Below, in pieces: positions 35,872-47,177 of a stretch of DNA of 64,000 nt. How positions within the stretch are numbered: the stretch's first letter is position 1; every line of letters starts with the position of its first letter. Made by a program: the position numbers and the translations under genes. Source of the stretch: Siphonodentalium dalli (lineage: Eukaryota > Mollusca > Scaphopoda > Gadilida > Siphonodentaliidae); the NCBI GenBank assembly GCA_032622095.1, contig CP136063.1:75309980-75373979 (forward strand), in the 5' to 3' direction. The notes beneath the pieces were generated by a model that was not told the origin of the DNA, did no database searches, and worked only from the letters and a program-made list of their open reading frames with translations.

Positions 35872-37922
35872 AGCCTGAGTTTAGTGTGCCTGTCATTTGC
35901 AGAATGATAGCCCGCTATCACTAAATTCACCCTCTGGGGACCTGCAGAATGATAGCCCGCTATCACTAAATTCACCCTCTGGGGACCTGCAGAATGATAG
36001 CCCGCTATCACTAAATTCACCCTCTGGGGACCTGCAGAATGATAGCCCGCTATCACTAAATTCACCCTCTGGGGACCTGCAGAATGATAGCCCTCTATCA
36101 CTAAATTCACCCTCTGGGGACCTGCAGAATGATAGCCCGCTATCACTAAATTCACCCTCTGGGGACCTGCAGAATGATAGCCCGCTATCACTAAATTCAC
36201 CCTCTGGGGACCTGCAGAATGATAGCCCGCTATCACTAAATTCACCCTCTGGGGACCTGCAGAATGATAGCCCGCTATCACTAAATTCACCCTCTGGGGA
36301 CCTGCAGAATGATAGCCCGCTATCACTAAATTCACCCTCTGGGGACCTGCAGAATGATAGCCCGCTATCACTAAATTCACCCTCTGGGGACCTGCAGAAT
36401 GATAGCCCGCTATCACTAAATTCACCCTCTGGGGACCTGCAGAATGATAGCCCGCTATCACTAAATTCACCCTCTGGGGACCTGCAGAATGATAGCCCGC
36501 TATCACTAAATTCACCCTCTGGGGACCTGCAGAATGATAGCCCGCTATCACTAAATTCACCCTCTGGGGACCTGCAGAATGATAGCCCGCTATCACTAAA
36601 TTCACCCTCTGGGGACCTGCAGAATGATAGCCCGCTATCACTAAATTCACCCTCTGGGGACCTGCAGAATGATAGCCCGCTATCACTAAATTCACCCTCT
36701 GGGGACCTGCAGAATGATAGCCCGCTATCACTAAATTCACCCTCTGGGGACCTGCAGAATGATAGCCCGCTATCACTAAATTCACCCTCTGGGGACCTGC
36801 AGAATGATAGCCCGCTATCACTAAATTCACCCTCTGGGGACCTGCAGAATGATAGCCCGCTATCACTAAATTCACCCTCTGGGGACCTGCAGAATGATAG
36901 CCCGCTATCACTAAATTCACCCTCTGGGGACCTGCAGAATGATAGCCCGCTATCACTAAATTCACCCTCTGGGGACCTGCAGAATGATAGCCCGCTATCA
37001 CTAAATTCACCCTCTGGGGACCTGCAGAATGATAGCCCGCTATCACTAAATTCACCCTCTGGGGACCTGCAGAATGATAGCCCGCTATCACTAAATTCAC
37101 CCTCTGGGGACCTGCAGAATGATAGCCCGCTATAACTAAATTCACCCTCTGGGGACCTGCAGAATGATAGCCCGCTATCACTAAATTCACCCTCTGGGGA
37201 CCTGCAGAATGATAGCCCGCTATCACTAAATTCACCCTCTGGGGACCTGCAGAATGATAGCCCGCTATCACTAAATTCACCCTCTGGGGACCTGCAGAAT
37301 GATAGCCCGCTATCACTAAATTCACCCTCTGGGGACCTGCAGAATGATAGCCCGCTATCACTAAATTCACCCTCTGGGGACCTGCAGAATGATAGCCCGC
37401 TATCACTAAATTCACCCTCTGGGGACCTGCAGAATGATAGCCCGCTATCACTAAATTCACCCTCTGGGGACCTGCAGAATGATAGCCCGCTATCACTAAA
37501 TTCACCCTCTGGGGACCTGCAGAATGATAGCCCGCTATCACTAAATTCACCCTCTGGGGACCTGCAGAATGATAGCCCGCTATAACTAAATTCACCCTCT
37601 GGGGACCTGCAGAATGATAGCCCGCTATCACTAAATTCACCCTCTGGGGACCTGCAGAATGATAGCCCGCTATCACTAAATTCACCCTCTGCTTATAGGC
37701 CTCATTATCTGGAAAGTTTCTTTCTCATCAAATTTCTATAGAAACTTCTTCATGTAGATTCTATTTCTTTTTTAGTTTATAGTTTCTATATCCCCAAATT
37801 GGCAGATGACATATTGCATAGAGGGTGAATTTAGTGATGCTAGCCTGCTATGCGGGATAGCATCACTAAATTTGCCCTCTTGGGACCTCATTCTGCAAAT
37901 GACAGGCACACGCAACTCAGGC
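35872..37922. mobile_element. CAAGYCTGAG-ended MITE, copy A, expanded by an internal minisatellite
   Basis: The ends AAGCCTGAGTTTAGTGTGCC and its inverse (near 37900-37922) match copies at 46429 and 50251. The unique middle (37693-37805, GGAAAGTTTCTTTCTCATC, CCAAATTGGCAGATGACA) is the reverse complement of the middle of those copies, so this one is inserted in the opposite direction. The left terminal hairpin has been replaced by ~1.79 kb of 45-bp repeats. The flanks share CTCCTTA (35861 and 37926), a probable target duplication. Confidence 0.8.
35902..37691 (+). repeat. 45-bp minisatellite, ~40 near-identical units
   Basis: The unit contains AATGATAGCCCGCTATC, ACTAAATTCACCCTCTGGGG and ACCTGCAG. 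Only three variant sites are evident (CCCTCTATC near 36091; TATAAC near 37132 and 37582). The unit includes a 6-bp inverted repeat (GATAGC-CC-GCTATC). Since 45 is divisible by 3 and the unit lacks stops, both strands stay open for hundreds of codons; these frames are not evidence of a protein. The array ends 290 bp before the RasGRF exon at 37981. Confidence 0.95.
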
Positions 37923-37980
37923 CAGCTCCTTAATATTGGTAAATTGTGGTCATTTGTAATTCTTATTTCTTCTATTTCAG

Positions 37981-38060
37981 TGAAACATTGTTATTTCTGC
38001 ACCAAATATTCTTTAAAGGGTTATGCGCTAGGCTTGAGAATTGGCCGACATTAGTTTTAG
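37981..38060 (+). CDS. RASGRF: RasGRF exon: DH domain, helix segment
   Basis: 80-bp exon bounded by TTCTTCTATTTCAG and GTGTGTA, phase 2 in and phase 1 out. With the preceding AG it reads [20 protein letters not shown] then NWPTLVLG. It fills exactly the gap between FLN in the previous exon and [10 protein letters not shown] in the next, and follows the RasGRF order NSETxxFLHQIF...WPTLVL. Too short to stand out as an open frame; recognised by family alignment and splice phases. The MITE/minisatellite ends 58 bp upstream of it. Confidence 0.9.
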
Positions 38061-38835
38061 GTGTGTATATACTAATATTTATATCATATTAGATTAATTG
38101 TCCTTTGAACTAAAATTATGAACACTATGCAGAGGATTATGGCAATGTACTGTGTCACAAAAAGTGGGGTGGGGAGGTGTAAAATAATTTGCAGATTATA
38201 GGCTCCAAGAGAGTGCGTCCTCCCAGTAGAAAATATGATTTTTTTCCCCAAATTTTGCACTGTTTTGACTTTTTTTTTGGATTAATTTTTAAGTATAGGA
38301 ATGTAGCTGAAAACTTTACAATATGTCGCTGAAATAATGTACCATTTGAATGTGTTATCCAGCTCAAAAAATGGCATTACCCAAAATGTCATTTCTGATC
38401 AGAAATTATTTCGTCCAAAAATATGTCCGAAACCATGGATGTATACCATGTCCACCAGCTCATTGGCTTAACTTAACTTAATTAACTGTCATTCACAAGC
38501 CAACATTGAATGGACGCACAAATGATGCAAATCTGTCGTGTATTGGGCCACATTCCTAAATCAGTTTGGTTATTTACATAAAGTGAAACCGACTATAAGG
38601 TGTCAAAAGCAGTATCGCAATATGGGTATTAAAATATGAAATACCGTTTTAAGCAGCTGTTTTAAGACACATTAACCATAGCACAAGAACACTTTATCTG
38701 GATATCAACTACCATAAATAAAATGGGCTAAACTTATTTATCTGCTCATCTTTACCAAATTTATGGCCCTTGTCTGAGTTTGGGCTCAATTTTCATTTCT
38801 GGTTAAAGTAGACTGAATTCTTCTTTGATTTACAG

Positions 38836-39029
38836 GTGACTTGTTTGACATGCTGCTTCCGATGTTATGCATATACCAGGAGTACGTAAGAAACCATCAT
38901 TATAGTCTGCAAGTGCTCGCCGAATATAAACAGAAACCGGAGTTTAATAATCTCCTCAAACGATACGAGGAAAAACCCGCCTGCGAGGGTCGATCTCTAG
39001 AACAGTTCCTGACTTATCCTATGCATCAA
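38836..39029 (+). CDS. RASGRF: RasGRF exon: DH domain, conserved core
   Basis: 194-bp exon, TTTGATTTACAG before and GTGAGT after, phase 1 in and phase 0 out. It encodes [50 protein letters not shown] and QFLTYPMHQ, near-identical to the RasGRF DH core. It ends just before the family's IPRY segment, which must lie beyond the window or be missing. A donor-like GTAAGA in frame at 38886 lies inside the exon. Confidence 0.93.
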
Positions 39030-39784
39030 GTGAGTCAACCAATTCACTACTAAATGGATTCTCTCTTTCATTTATAAAGTATTCATTAGCCCCTAAACAT
39101 GGCCTCATATTTTTTAGTAAGAAGCTTGTGTATTATTGGCAGTGACTTAAGAACTAAGCGAAATTATACCATATCAATGCCAGATCTTTATTATTTTGTT
39201 AATTAGAATATTATTATGATATTCAATATGTGTTGGGTTATTTAGTGTTGACTGTGAGATAAACATTGGTGATAAGAGTGGTTGAACAATTTTGTCAACA
39301 TGAAAAGATAAATTTAAAATGGAACTATATTTTTTCTTGAAGGTGTCTTTACTTCCTCTTTGTTTATGATTAGGAAATCAAAATTAATTATTTTTAAACC
39401 CAGCTTTTTCAAGATCATTTTTCCTTGATAAAATGTGATTATGTGATCTGCTATTTATAATACAATTAAGTGCAGAAGAGATAGTGCCCACTTGACAATG
39501 ACCACCAAAGAAAATGTGATGCATTTTAACCCTTTTTATACTAAATCGATTCTTCCATTCAGTTATAAAAGTATACATTGGAATGGTTTATTATTCATCT
39601 GGGGGATGTTCAGGTAATAAAAGCAGATGACAAACAGATGAAATGATAACACAAGTACAGAAGGATTCATATTCTTTGGTGGGAAATGTTCAGATAATAA
39701 GTTCAACTATGGACGTTTGTTGAACTTATTATTTGAATTTTTCCTTAGCAACTACTAATCAGTGACTATTTAGTAAATAAAGGG

Positions 39785-40213
39785 TTAACCCTTTCAGTGC
39801 CAGGGGCCGATCTCGTCAGCCCTAATTTACGGTCTGTAAAATCGGTCCTAAATTTGTTTCTTTTTTTTGGGTATGCTTAAGCATGCTATAGCGAATTTTT
39901 GTTTTAAATGGATAAAACCTTAGGGGCATGTTATAACTCAAAACTATCACCAAGTATTCATAGTAATAATGTTGATGCCCATGAAAAACGTAAGATTCCC
40001 TGACTCTAAACCTACAAAATAAGTTTGTTAAAGAATATAAGAAAAAATTATTAAAATTGTAAAAAATAATAACAAATGATGAAAAATTGTTAGGCCAATG
40101 CATTCTCTTATATATGCGAGGCGACCTATGGTCGACTCGCATATATAAGAGAATGCATTGGCACAGGGTATATGGGTTGATACAAAAATCGGACCTGGCA
40201 CTGAAAGGGCTAA
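39785..40213. mobile_element. piggyBac-like MITE with one 69-bp hairpin
   Basis: The left TTAA is intact and the right is decayed to CTAA. Ends CCCTTTCAGTGCCAGG and CCTGGCACTGAAAGGG. The hairpin at 40094-40162 is next to the right arm. The adjacent TTGTAAAAAATA and ATTATTAAAATTGT segments are also shared with the GTGACC-ended family. Confidence 0.8.
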
Positions 40214-41730
40214 ATGTAGAATAGAGTGAAATAATGGGAAACCTTTCTGAGTACGAGATCTTGACAGATAATTTACTATGCTTAGTAGCTAACCTCTACA
40301 GCCTAGAAATTTCCTTGAGAGCTTTCCATTTCTTTGTTACTGTCAATCGCTTTTATCAGAAAGTATTTTTTACAATTGTTTCTATATTTCTCATTTCTTT
40401 TTATGAATTTGCTCTGTTTGCAACAGGCTCTACACCCTAACTTTATTATTAGATGTGTATGTGTTCTTCTAGGTCAAAGTTCATCACCCTCCCTATCATT
40501 CTCTCAATTTTTGATGCAGCATGATTCATCTGACTTTATATGCATTAATTTAAATATGCACAGTTCACGATTTTCACAATGTAAAACACAGATTTTTGCT
40601 AATCTCTGCATGTGCAGGAGCTCTCTGTTAAATGGTTATTCTTTTTTTTAACTCTAAGCTGATATTCTACTCATAAACACATTAATTTATCCATTATTTT
40701 AAGAAAATATTCTTTGAATACTGCTTTAACAACTGCTTTTACTAAACAAAATTTAAGTTTGATAATATCTGTTATGAGAATTTCTTGAACATCTTCGAAG
40801 ACTTAGAAATTTCTGGTTGTTGCAAATCATAATGGCGATTGATCCAAAACTAAAGTTAACAAAGTATTGTTCTTGAAATAGCTAGTATTGTTTTGAGATA
40901 TTATGAATTTAAACCTGATTACTTTTTTGTGCTGAAAGAAATATTTTTGTTGATTAATTTCAAGCCAATAATTATATGTGGTATATGTAAAATTGCAACA
41001 TATTTCTAGATAAAATAAAACAAAATTTGATCTTAAATTAGCTTATAATTATGAAATTGCAATGTTAGCTAGAAATGTATCCAGTATAAAATGTTTTGAC
41101 ATAATATTCTTCAAGTGTGTCGTGATCATTTAACTTAGTCATCACTTCAACTAAATCTAACATGAAACTTGACAATTTGTAGTGTTATTCTTCAATTTCC
41201 TCACCCCTCCCCATGTTGTTTGAATGGAATATTAAGAATTTATTGCACTCTGCATGTAGCACACACATATAGCATGTGTTGCATGAAGTTCTAACCTAAC
41301 AGTGTCCCTCATTCCAATATTGTCCCTGACGCACAGGAAATTCAAAGTCTCTTTTCTCACCCTCATCCATCTCTACGTAATTTTGCATGGCTTGGTATGC
41401 TCTTTAACTATTCATCAAGATGAACCCATCATCCCAGATCTGCTGCTCAAAGTTGGCTGCTTCTAAAGTCATGTATCGGCAAATCTAGAATTTGAGACAT
41501 ATAAAGATCATCACAGTGTTGTTTTGGTGATTATCACGTCAGGGCATGAAATTTGGGGCAAACGAAATAGTTCAACACTGTCAACAAGTTCTCTTCAGTG
41601 GTGTCTAATATTCAGATAATAAGTTCATCAAATGGTACTGAACTTATTATCTGAACATTTCCTAAGGGGACTTTCAGTGGGTAGTACATGTACATTGCCT
41701 TAGTGAAAAAGAAAGCTTGCTGCAAGCTTT
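40214..41730. other. no recognised gene (intron after 39029)
   Basis: AT-rich. A 60-bp hairpin of the TTCAGATAATAAGTTCA / TGAACTTATTATCTGAAC family lies at 41610-41670 (related copies near 39690 and 53545). Nothing else supportable. Confidence 0.45.
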
Positions 41731-41732
41731 AA

Positions 41733-42218
41733 ATGAACCATGCTTCTTATCAAACGAAACTGCAACGCATCTCGAAAGCTTTGTGTGGGCCGCCGCACAT
41801 TGCTTCAGTCAAATTAAATGGGGAGCGCTCCTCGCTAACTTTGAGTGGGCCACGCATTGCTTCAGTCAAATTTAATGGGGGGCGCTACTCGCAAGCTTTG
41901 AGCATTGATTCAGTCAAATTTAATGTTGAGTTATACTCGCAAACTTTGAGTGAGCCGCGCATTGCCTCAGTCATATTTAATGGGGAGTGCTACTCGCAAG
42001 CTCTGAGTGGGCCGCACAGTGCTTCAGTCAAATTTAATGGGGAGCGCTACTCGCAAGCTTTAAGTGGGCCGCACATTGCTTCAGTCAAATTTAATGGGGA
42101 GCGCTACTCGCAAGCTTTAAGTGGGCCGCACATTGCTTCAGTCAAATTTAGTTGGGGAGTGCTCCTCGCAAGCTTTGAGTGGGGTACTTTTTTAATAATG
42201 TTTTACTCTCTTTCCTAA
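41733..42218 (+). repeat. 57-bp tandem repeat, ~8 units, open in one frame
   Basis: Units of TCAGTCAAATTTAATGGGGA, GCGCTACTCGCAAGCTTTGA and GTGGGCCGCACATTGCT. They translate as 19-residue repeats (SGPHIASVKFNGERYSQAL) over 161 codons from ATG at 41733. Length variants differ by multiples of 3 and substitutions are spread along the unit. The start region and last 20 residues are unlike a protein module and no splice or promoter context is seen. Most likely a tandem repeat, possibly formerly coding. Confidence 0.75.
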
Positions 42219-42932
42219 TTAACATTGTCCTTAAATTCTTCTAAGATTTGAAGATTCTATATTTATACCTCTTCTTGATTTTAACTTTTATGTATTGATG
42301 TTTTTCTATCCATCGCTTATGTTCATACTTCAATATACATTTCTCTTATCTATCTATTACCGAAATAAAGTTGGTTCACTTCAAAAAGATTTGTAAGGTA
42401 ATCTTAACAGAAAATTATTGTTTACTGGCTAAATTAATTCAATACTTTTGAAAAAACGAAAAAAATCAAAAAAAATCTGTTCACTTCAGACATGATGTTG
42501 GAAAATATCGCAAAATCTTGTATCTTTTATATAACTACCTAATATTTATGGCTATTATTTGCTTCATTAATGGGCTAACAATATTAAAACTTGTATTATT
42601 AACTTACAAGTTTTATAAAAATTTAAGCATAATGTAAGAACTTTCTATAGTATATTCGATGATATCCTAACCTTTTTTGCTATCAAACGTGCAATGTATA
42701 CATTGGCGGACAGTCTCATGAATGCTTGTGTAATAAAATCGTAACTCTTTTATATGACCTTGACTTTGCTATGTGCATGCTTCTGCTTCATCAAAGTTAT
42801 GCGATCACTGACAAGCTGGCTGATGCATCATTCTGAGGTTCTTCCATGAAAGCATCTTGTACATGAAATGACAATATTTGTGCTTCAGGCTGCTTTTTAT
42901 TTTGTTGGTTTACTGGTAATAAATTTTTTTAA

Positions 42933-43403
42933 AGATGGATTATCTCTTTAAATAACAAATTTGAAATAGTTGCGTGGGTATAAAATAATAATAATGAATT
43001 GAAGACCATTGTTCGGAAATGCTTCTATCAATTAATATTGATTTTATTTCGAATATTTTATTATGAAATAAGATGATTTATTGGGACACTTTATTTGTCT
43101 ATTTTTAGAACAGGCCATTCGGGTGATACCATATATCGATAGAGATCATTAGGCTGTTTCTATAGCTACATACCGAATGTCAAATGTCCCAGATTGATTG
43201 ATTGTATTGTTTTGTTCCATAGTTATAAGCGATAATGAGTCTAATTAACTTTTAGTTTTGACAAAATTACTCAATAAAATTTCGGGTCTTTAAAATCCAT
43301 ATTAATTGATAGAAGCATTTCCGGACAGGAGTCTTTGATTCATATCTAATTTGGTCTACCCCGGTAACTATATAATACATGTTTACAAAGAGATAATCCA
43401 CCT
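42933..43403. mobile_element. TIR element, GGATTATCTCTTT-ended
   Basis: GATGGATTATCTCTTTAAAT at the left is answered by TTTACAAAGAGATAATCCACC at the right. The subterminal GAAATGCTTCTATCAATTAA pairs with TTAATTGATAGAAGCATTTC. Its relative is at 48683-49418. Confidence 0.65.
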
Positions 43404-43909
43404 CAAATAGGGCAGGAGATAGGAAAACAATTAAATTAAATTATTTCTTAATTTTAATTTATTTATTATTGAAGCCAAATAAATAAAAATAAAATACTGT
43501 GTTCTGATGTACCTTCCTCATCACCCAGAAATAGACCTCATAAAAAAAATGTATTCACAAATTTATCCAGAATATCCAACGAGTTAAACTCGTTCTACAA
43601 TTTGTCCACTATTAGAAATTTAGAAAGGTTTCTTTTGAAGACAATAGTTAACAAGCATTGGGGGGACAGATTCTGTACATTGTTAGGAAAATTGTATGAT
43701 TTTCACCATAACATAACCAAATACATCAATGAATTTCTAGAATTCTTGGAAAAATTAAAAAATTAAAAAGCCTCCCTCCCTCATCCAATTTCCCATATGT
43801 AATTTCCTGAGAACACAGGTATTTATTTTTAATGGCGTTATCAGAATATTCAAAAAGCCTTCTTCTGATTGGTGTTCACAAGTATTTAAGAAAATTAACC
43901 AATCGGAAA

Positions 43910-44112
43910 TACAGTAATGCCCTAAATAATCGACTCCTTAACCACAGCATAATTATGGGTAATTTTTCAGGATTTAGTCAGAAATATGGCTTGTTGCCAT
44001 TCTCACAGAGCTTTCCGATGAATGGCAACTAGCCATATTTCCAACTAAATCCTGAAGAATTACCCATAATTCTGCTGTGGTTAAGGAGTCGATTATTTAG
44101 GGCATTACTGTA
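43910..44112. mobile_element. fully palindromic TA-flanked MITE (Tc1/mariner-like), copy 1
   Basis: Flanked by TA. Ends CAGTAATGCCCTAAATAATC and its inverse. The arms (TTATGGGTAATTTTTCAGGA, CAGAAATATGGCTTGTTGCC) pair along almost the entire ~200 bp with a loop of a few bases. CAGT termini and a TA target are typical of the Tc1/mariner superfamily. Confidence 0.85.
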
Positions 44113-45007
44113 CTACCGGTATTTGAGAGTTTAATGTCTGGCCTTGTTTTTTTTTTCACTATTAGAATCGGATGAAATAAAGTAAGTTCCAACTGCAACA
44201 TTAATTTGTTTTACTTCGATTGTTTTTTGGGTAGGAGGCTTCGTAAACCAATGAATAACAAAGTGTCCTAATTTGTGAATGAATATGCATGACAAGCAAC
44301 ACAATTTCTTTTCTTTTTTATTTGGTGAACAATTTTCTACCAGGAAATTTCCATGTTGTTGCTCAAGATTGCTAACCAACAATCAAGTATATATATTTCA
44401 GCGGATTAGTGTTTTGCTCACGTTTGGACAGGGAAATTATTAAAATTTTACTTTATAGTCCAGATCTATCAAACAGCCATTAGAGAATCAATAATATGTT
44501 TAAATAGAATAGACCTGTTTCCAAAGCTCCCTTAAAGTATGACTAAAACAAAGTAATTATACCTATTAAACTGACATATTATCTTATGTAATAAAATACG
44601 TTTATAAAAGTGTTCAGCAACACTGTTTGATTGTCGGAAACTGTTTTAAAGAGTTAGTAAACAATAAAAGTTTGACAGCTTTCTGTGTATGTTTTTTAAT
44701 GAATGCTACAAAATGATTAATAAGTAAAAAATTAAGTATAATTTTCCCAAAAAAATAGATTTCCTTTGAAGTGTTCACTATATACATTTACATATACTAA
44801 CTTTGACTTCAACATCATGTCTGTTGCTTTTTATTAATTGATAACATTTAACGAGAAATTTACTAAGAAATCTTGGAGTTATAATTTATATATGAAATAT
44901 TTTTTTAAATCAACTTTAAATGAGTTTGCTAAGTAAAAGATTTTTCTGTTTGTTTTGTGAATCCTCTTATTTATGGAGGAGAAGAACCAACTTTGTTCCT
45001 TTTGTAG
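44113..45007. other. no recognised feature (intron before the duplicated exon)
   Basis: AT-rich intronic sequence. It does not resemble the intron upstream of 38836, so the exon duplication carried little or no flanking sequence, or is old. Confidence 0.45.
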
Positions 45008-45088
45008 AAATTATGCAACGAAGAAAAACAGCCGGAACCCTTAGAACGACTCTCTATAGAAAAATATCTTACTATTCCAATGCATCAA
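45008..45088 (+). CDS. RASGRF: duplicated RasGRF DH exon (diverged, partial)
   Basis: 81-bp exon bounded by a strong acceptor (TTTGTTCCTTTTGTAG) and donor (GTAAGT), phase 0-0. It encodes KLCNEEKQPEPLERLSIEKY then LTIPMHQ. This aligns with the last third of the exon at 38836-39029 ([24 protein letters not shown]) and ends at the same codon. It cannot replace that exon, because the exon at 38060 ends in phase 1. It could be added after MHQ as a 27-residue in-frame cassette, or be joined to the in-exon donor-like site at 38886, which is also phase 0. Splice sites and reading frame are intact despite clear divergence. Confidence 0.7.
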
Positions 45089-46428
45089 GTAAGTCACCAG
45101 AAACTCATTGATGTTAGTCACCACCTAGGTTCTGTAGAAACAGGGACTGGTTACTGGTCTGACTTAAAGTGACACATATGTTTTCTTGGATATACTTATT
45201 TTAGTATGTTTAGTATGTTATTTTAGAGACCTACAGTTATTAATTTTTTCGTTTATTTGACATTAATAGTCGGATACATCAATTTTGTTTGGCTTGTATG
45301 AGCTTGTATAATAGATTTTCAGAAAAAATTAATATCAGGCAAACTGTTTACATACATGAGGCCACACCTCATGATTAATTGCTATACATGTACCTGATAT
45401 ATATTGAACTGTGTGACGCATAGATACGAGAAAATGTGAAGTCTTGCTTCATAGAGAAAATGTTTCACAAATCAGTGTTATTAGCTATTGACAAATTCCC
45501 AACAATAATAAGATGAGGTGTTTTATTTTTATTTTTTAAATTCCAATTTTTTTTTTGTATTCCATATGAAACTCACCTCAGTGTAAGCCTCGTCATAGGA
45601 AACACTGGGCCTTTTTCAGGCTCTATACCATTCAAGCACACGGCACAATCGTTTTGACGACTCTGCGACCAATTTCACAATTCTGCGGCTTGACAACCAT
45701 GGTGCTATGGCAGTTTAACGATTCTGCTACCTTATTATACGTGATATTTCATGACAAACTTAGATAAAGGGTCTTTTTACTGAATTGAGACAATAAAAGT
45801 GGGCTTCATCTTGTGGTCATTGTGTAGAGTAGACTTTGCAGGTCCACCAGGTTGACTCACAGAATACATACGTGGATTAGATCTATACATATTATGATTC
45901 ACAATCGGCTCTGTCAAATCGGGATCATCTGATCAAACCTGCAAACCGATTGCAAAAAAGTTCTTTCTTGGGCTACAAGGGGACATTAACAGTGTGAAAA
46001 TTACCATCCAACGTAAGCTTTGATAAGCATAAATGTAGGATTTATCAAATTTGTACCTCTGTTGACGCTATATTTGATTAAGCTCGACAAAGAAATGCAG
46101 TAACGATGTCAACTATTTGGCAATGCCTGGGTTCGTCCGTGACAACGGTGATTGTGCGACTCATTGAACGGTAATTTTCATTTGACACTTATCGGGCAGC
46201 TTAGTTCTGCATGTAAGCCCATGTAATGCTGCATCAATAATGTTCGACACTGTGCCTTCGTTTCAAAACTGTGTCTGACTTTGGTAACTTTGCAATGGAT
46301 GGTGTATGACAAAAAAATAAAGATATTACTTCATGTTTTTTTGTTGGTTATAGTATAGTAATCATACATTTTTGTATCACAATATCTCTACATGTCTACA
46401 TGAGCATTTATTTATATGTATATTGATC
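45089..46428. other. no recognised gene
   Basis: AT-rich. The expected next RasGRF segment (IPRY and following) is not seen here or further right. Confidence 0.45.
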
Positions 46429-46885
46429 CAAGCCTGAGTTTAGTGTGCCTGTCGTTTGCAGAATGAGATCCCCAGAGGGTGAATTTAGTGATGCTCTCCC
46501 GTAAAGCAGGCTAGCATCACCAAATTCACCCTCTGGGGACCTCATTCTGCATGGCTTCATCTGCTATGGAAGACATAGACTCTGATTGAAGTTACCAAAT
46601 GTTGATTATTGTGATGTATACCCATTGGGAACCTCGATTATACAATGTGTCGTCTGCCAATTTGGGGATATAGAGAAACTAAACTAAAAATTTAATAGAA
46701 TCTATGTAAAGAAGTTTCTATAGAAATTTTATAAAAAGAAACTTTCCAGATAAGATGAGGCCTAAGCAGAATGAGGTCCCCAGAGGGTGAATTTGGTATG
46801 CTAGTCCGCTATGCATGATAGCATCACTAAATTCACCCTCTGGGGACCTCACTAGCAAATGACAGACACACTAAACGCAGGCTTG
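46429..46885. mobile_element. CAAGYCTGAG-ended MITE, copy B
   Basis: Ends CAAGCCTGAGTTTAGTGTGC and its inverse. Each end carries a subterminal hairpin (left 46460-46552, right 46770-46858) built from CCCCAGAGGGTGAATTTAGT and its inverse. The central part includes GCCAATTTGGGGATATAGAG. Flanks share TTGATC. Confidence 0.8.
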
Positions 46886-47177
46886 TTTTGATCATTCAAT
46901 ACATTTCCAGCATTTATACTGAATCGTGTTCTTTTTGTAATACTAGAAAATCCAATTATTTGAACACATCCTGTAATCATGTTTGTGACTTTATTGCCTG
47001 TGATAAGCTTACAAATCAAAGCCGTGAGCATATTCGGGACCGATATAAGAAATGTTTGTGTTATGCTCACAAAAATACTGTTGGCCATAATGTCATACTC
47101 AAATACGAATGACTTGACATTAGGCTGTTTTACATCTGACAACGTCTGATGTCAGATGGTTAAAGTCAGATATGCGG

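Noticed and set aside
35739-37685. Very long open frames on both strands (648 and 412 codons) across the 45-bp array
   Set aside because: They follow from a 45-bp unit without stops repeated at a multiple of three. No splice, promoter or domain support, and the two strands are open equally.
45008-45088. Mutually exclusive exon pair with 38836-39029
   Set aside because: The exon ending at 38060 leaves phase 1, while 45008 begins in phase 0; direct joining shifts the frame out of RasGRF similarity.
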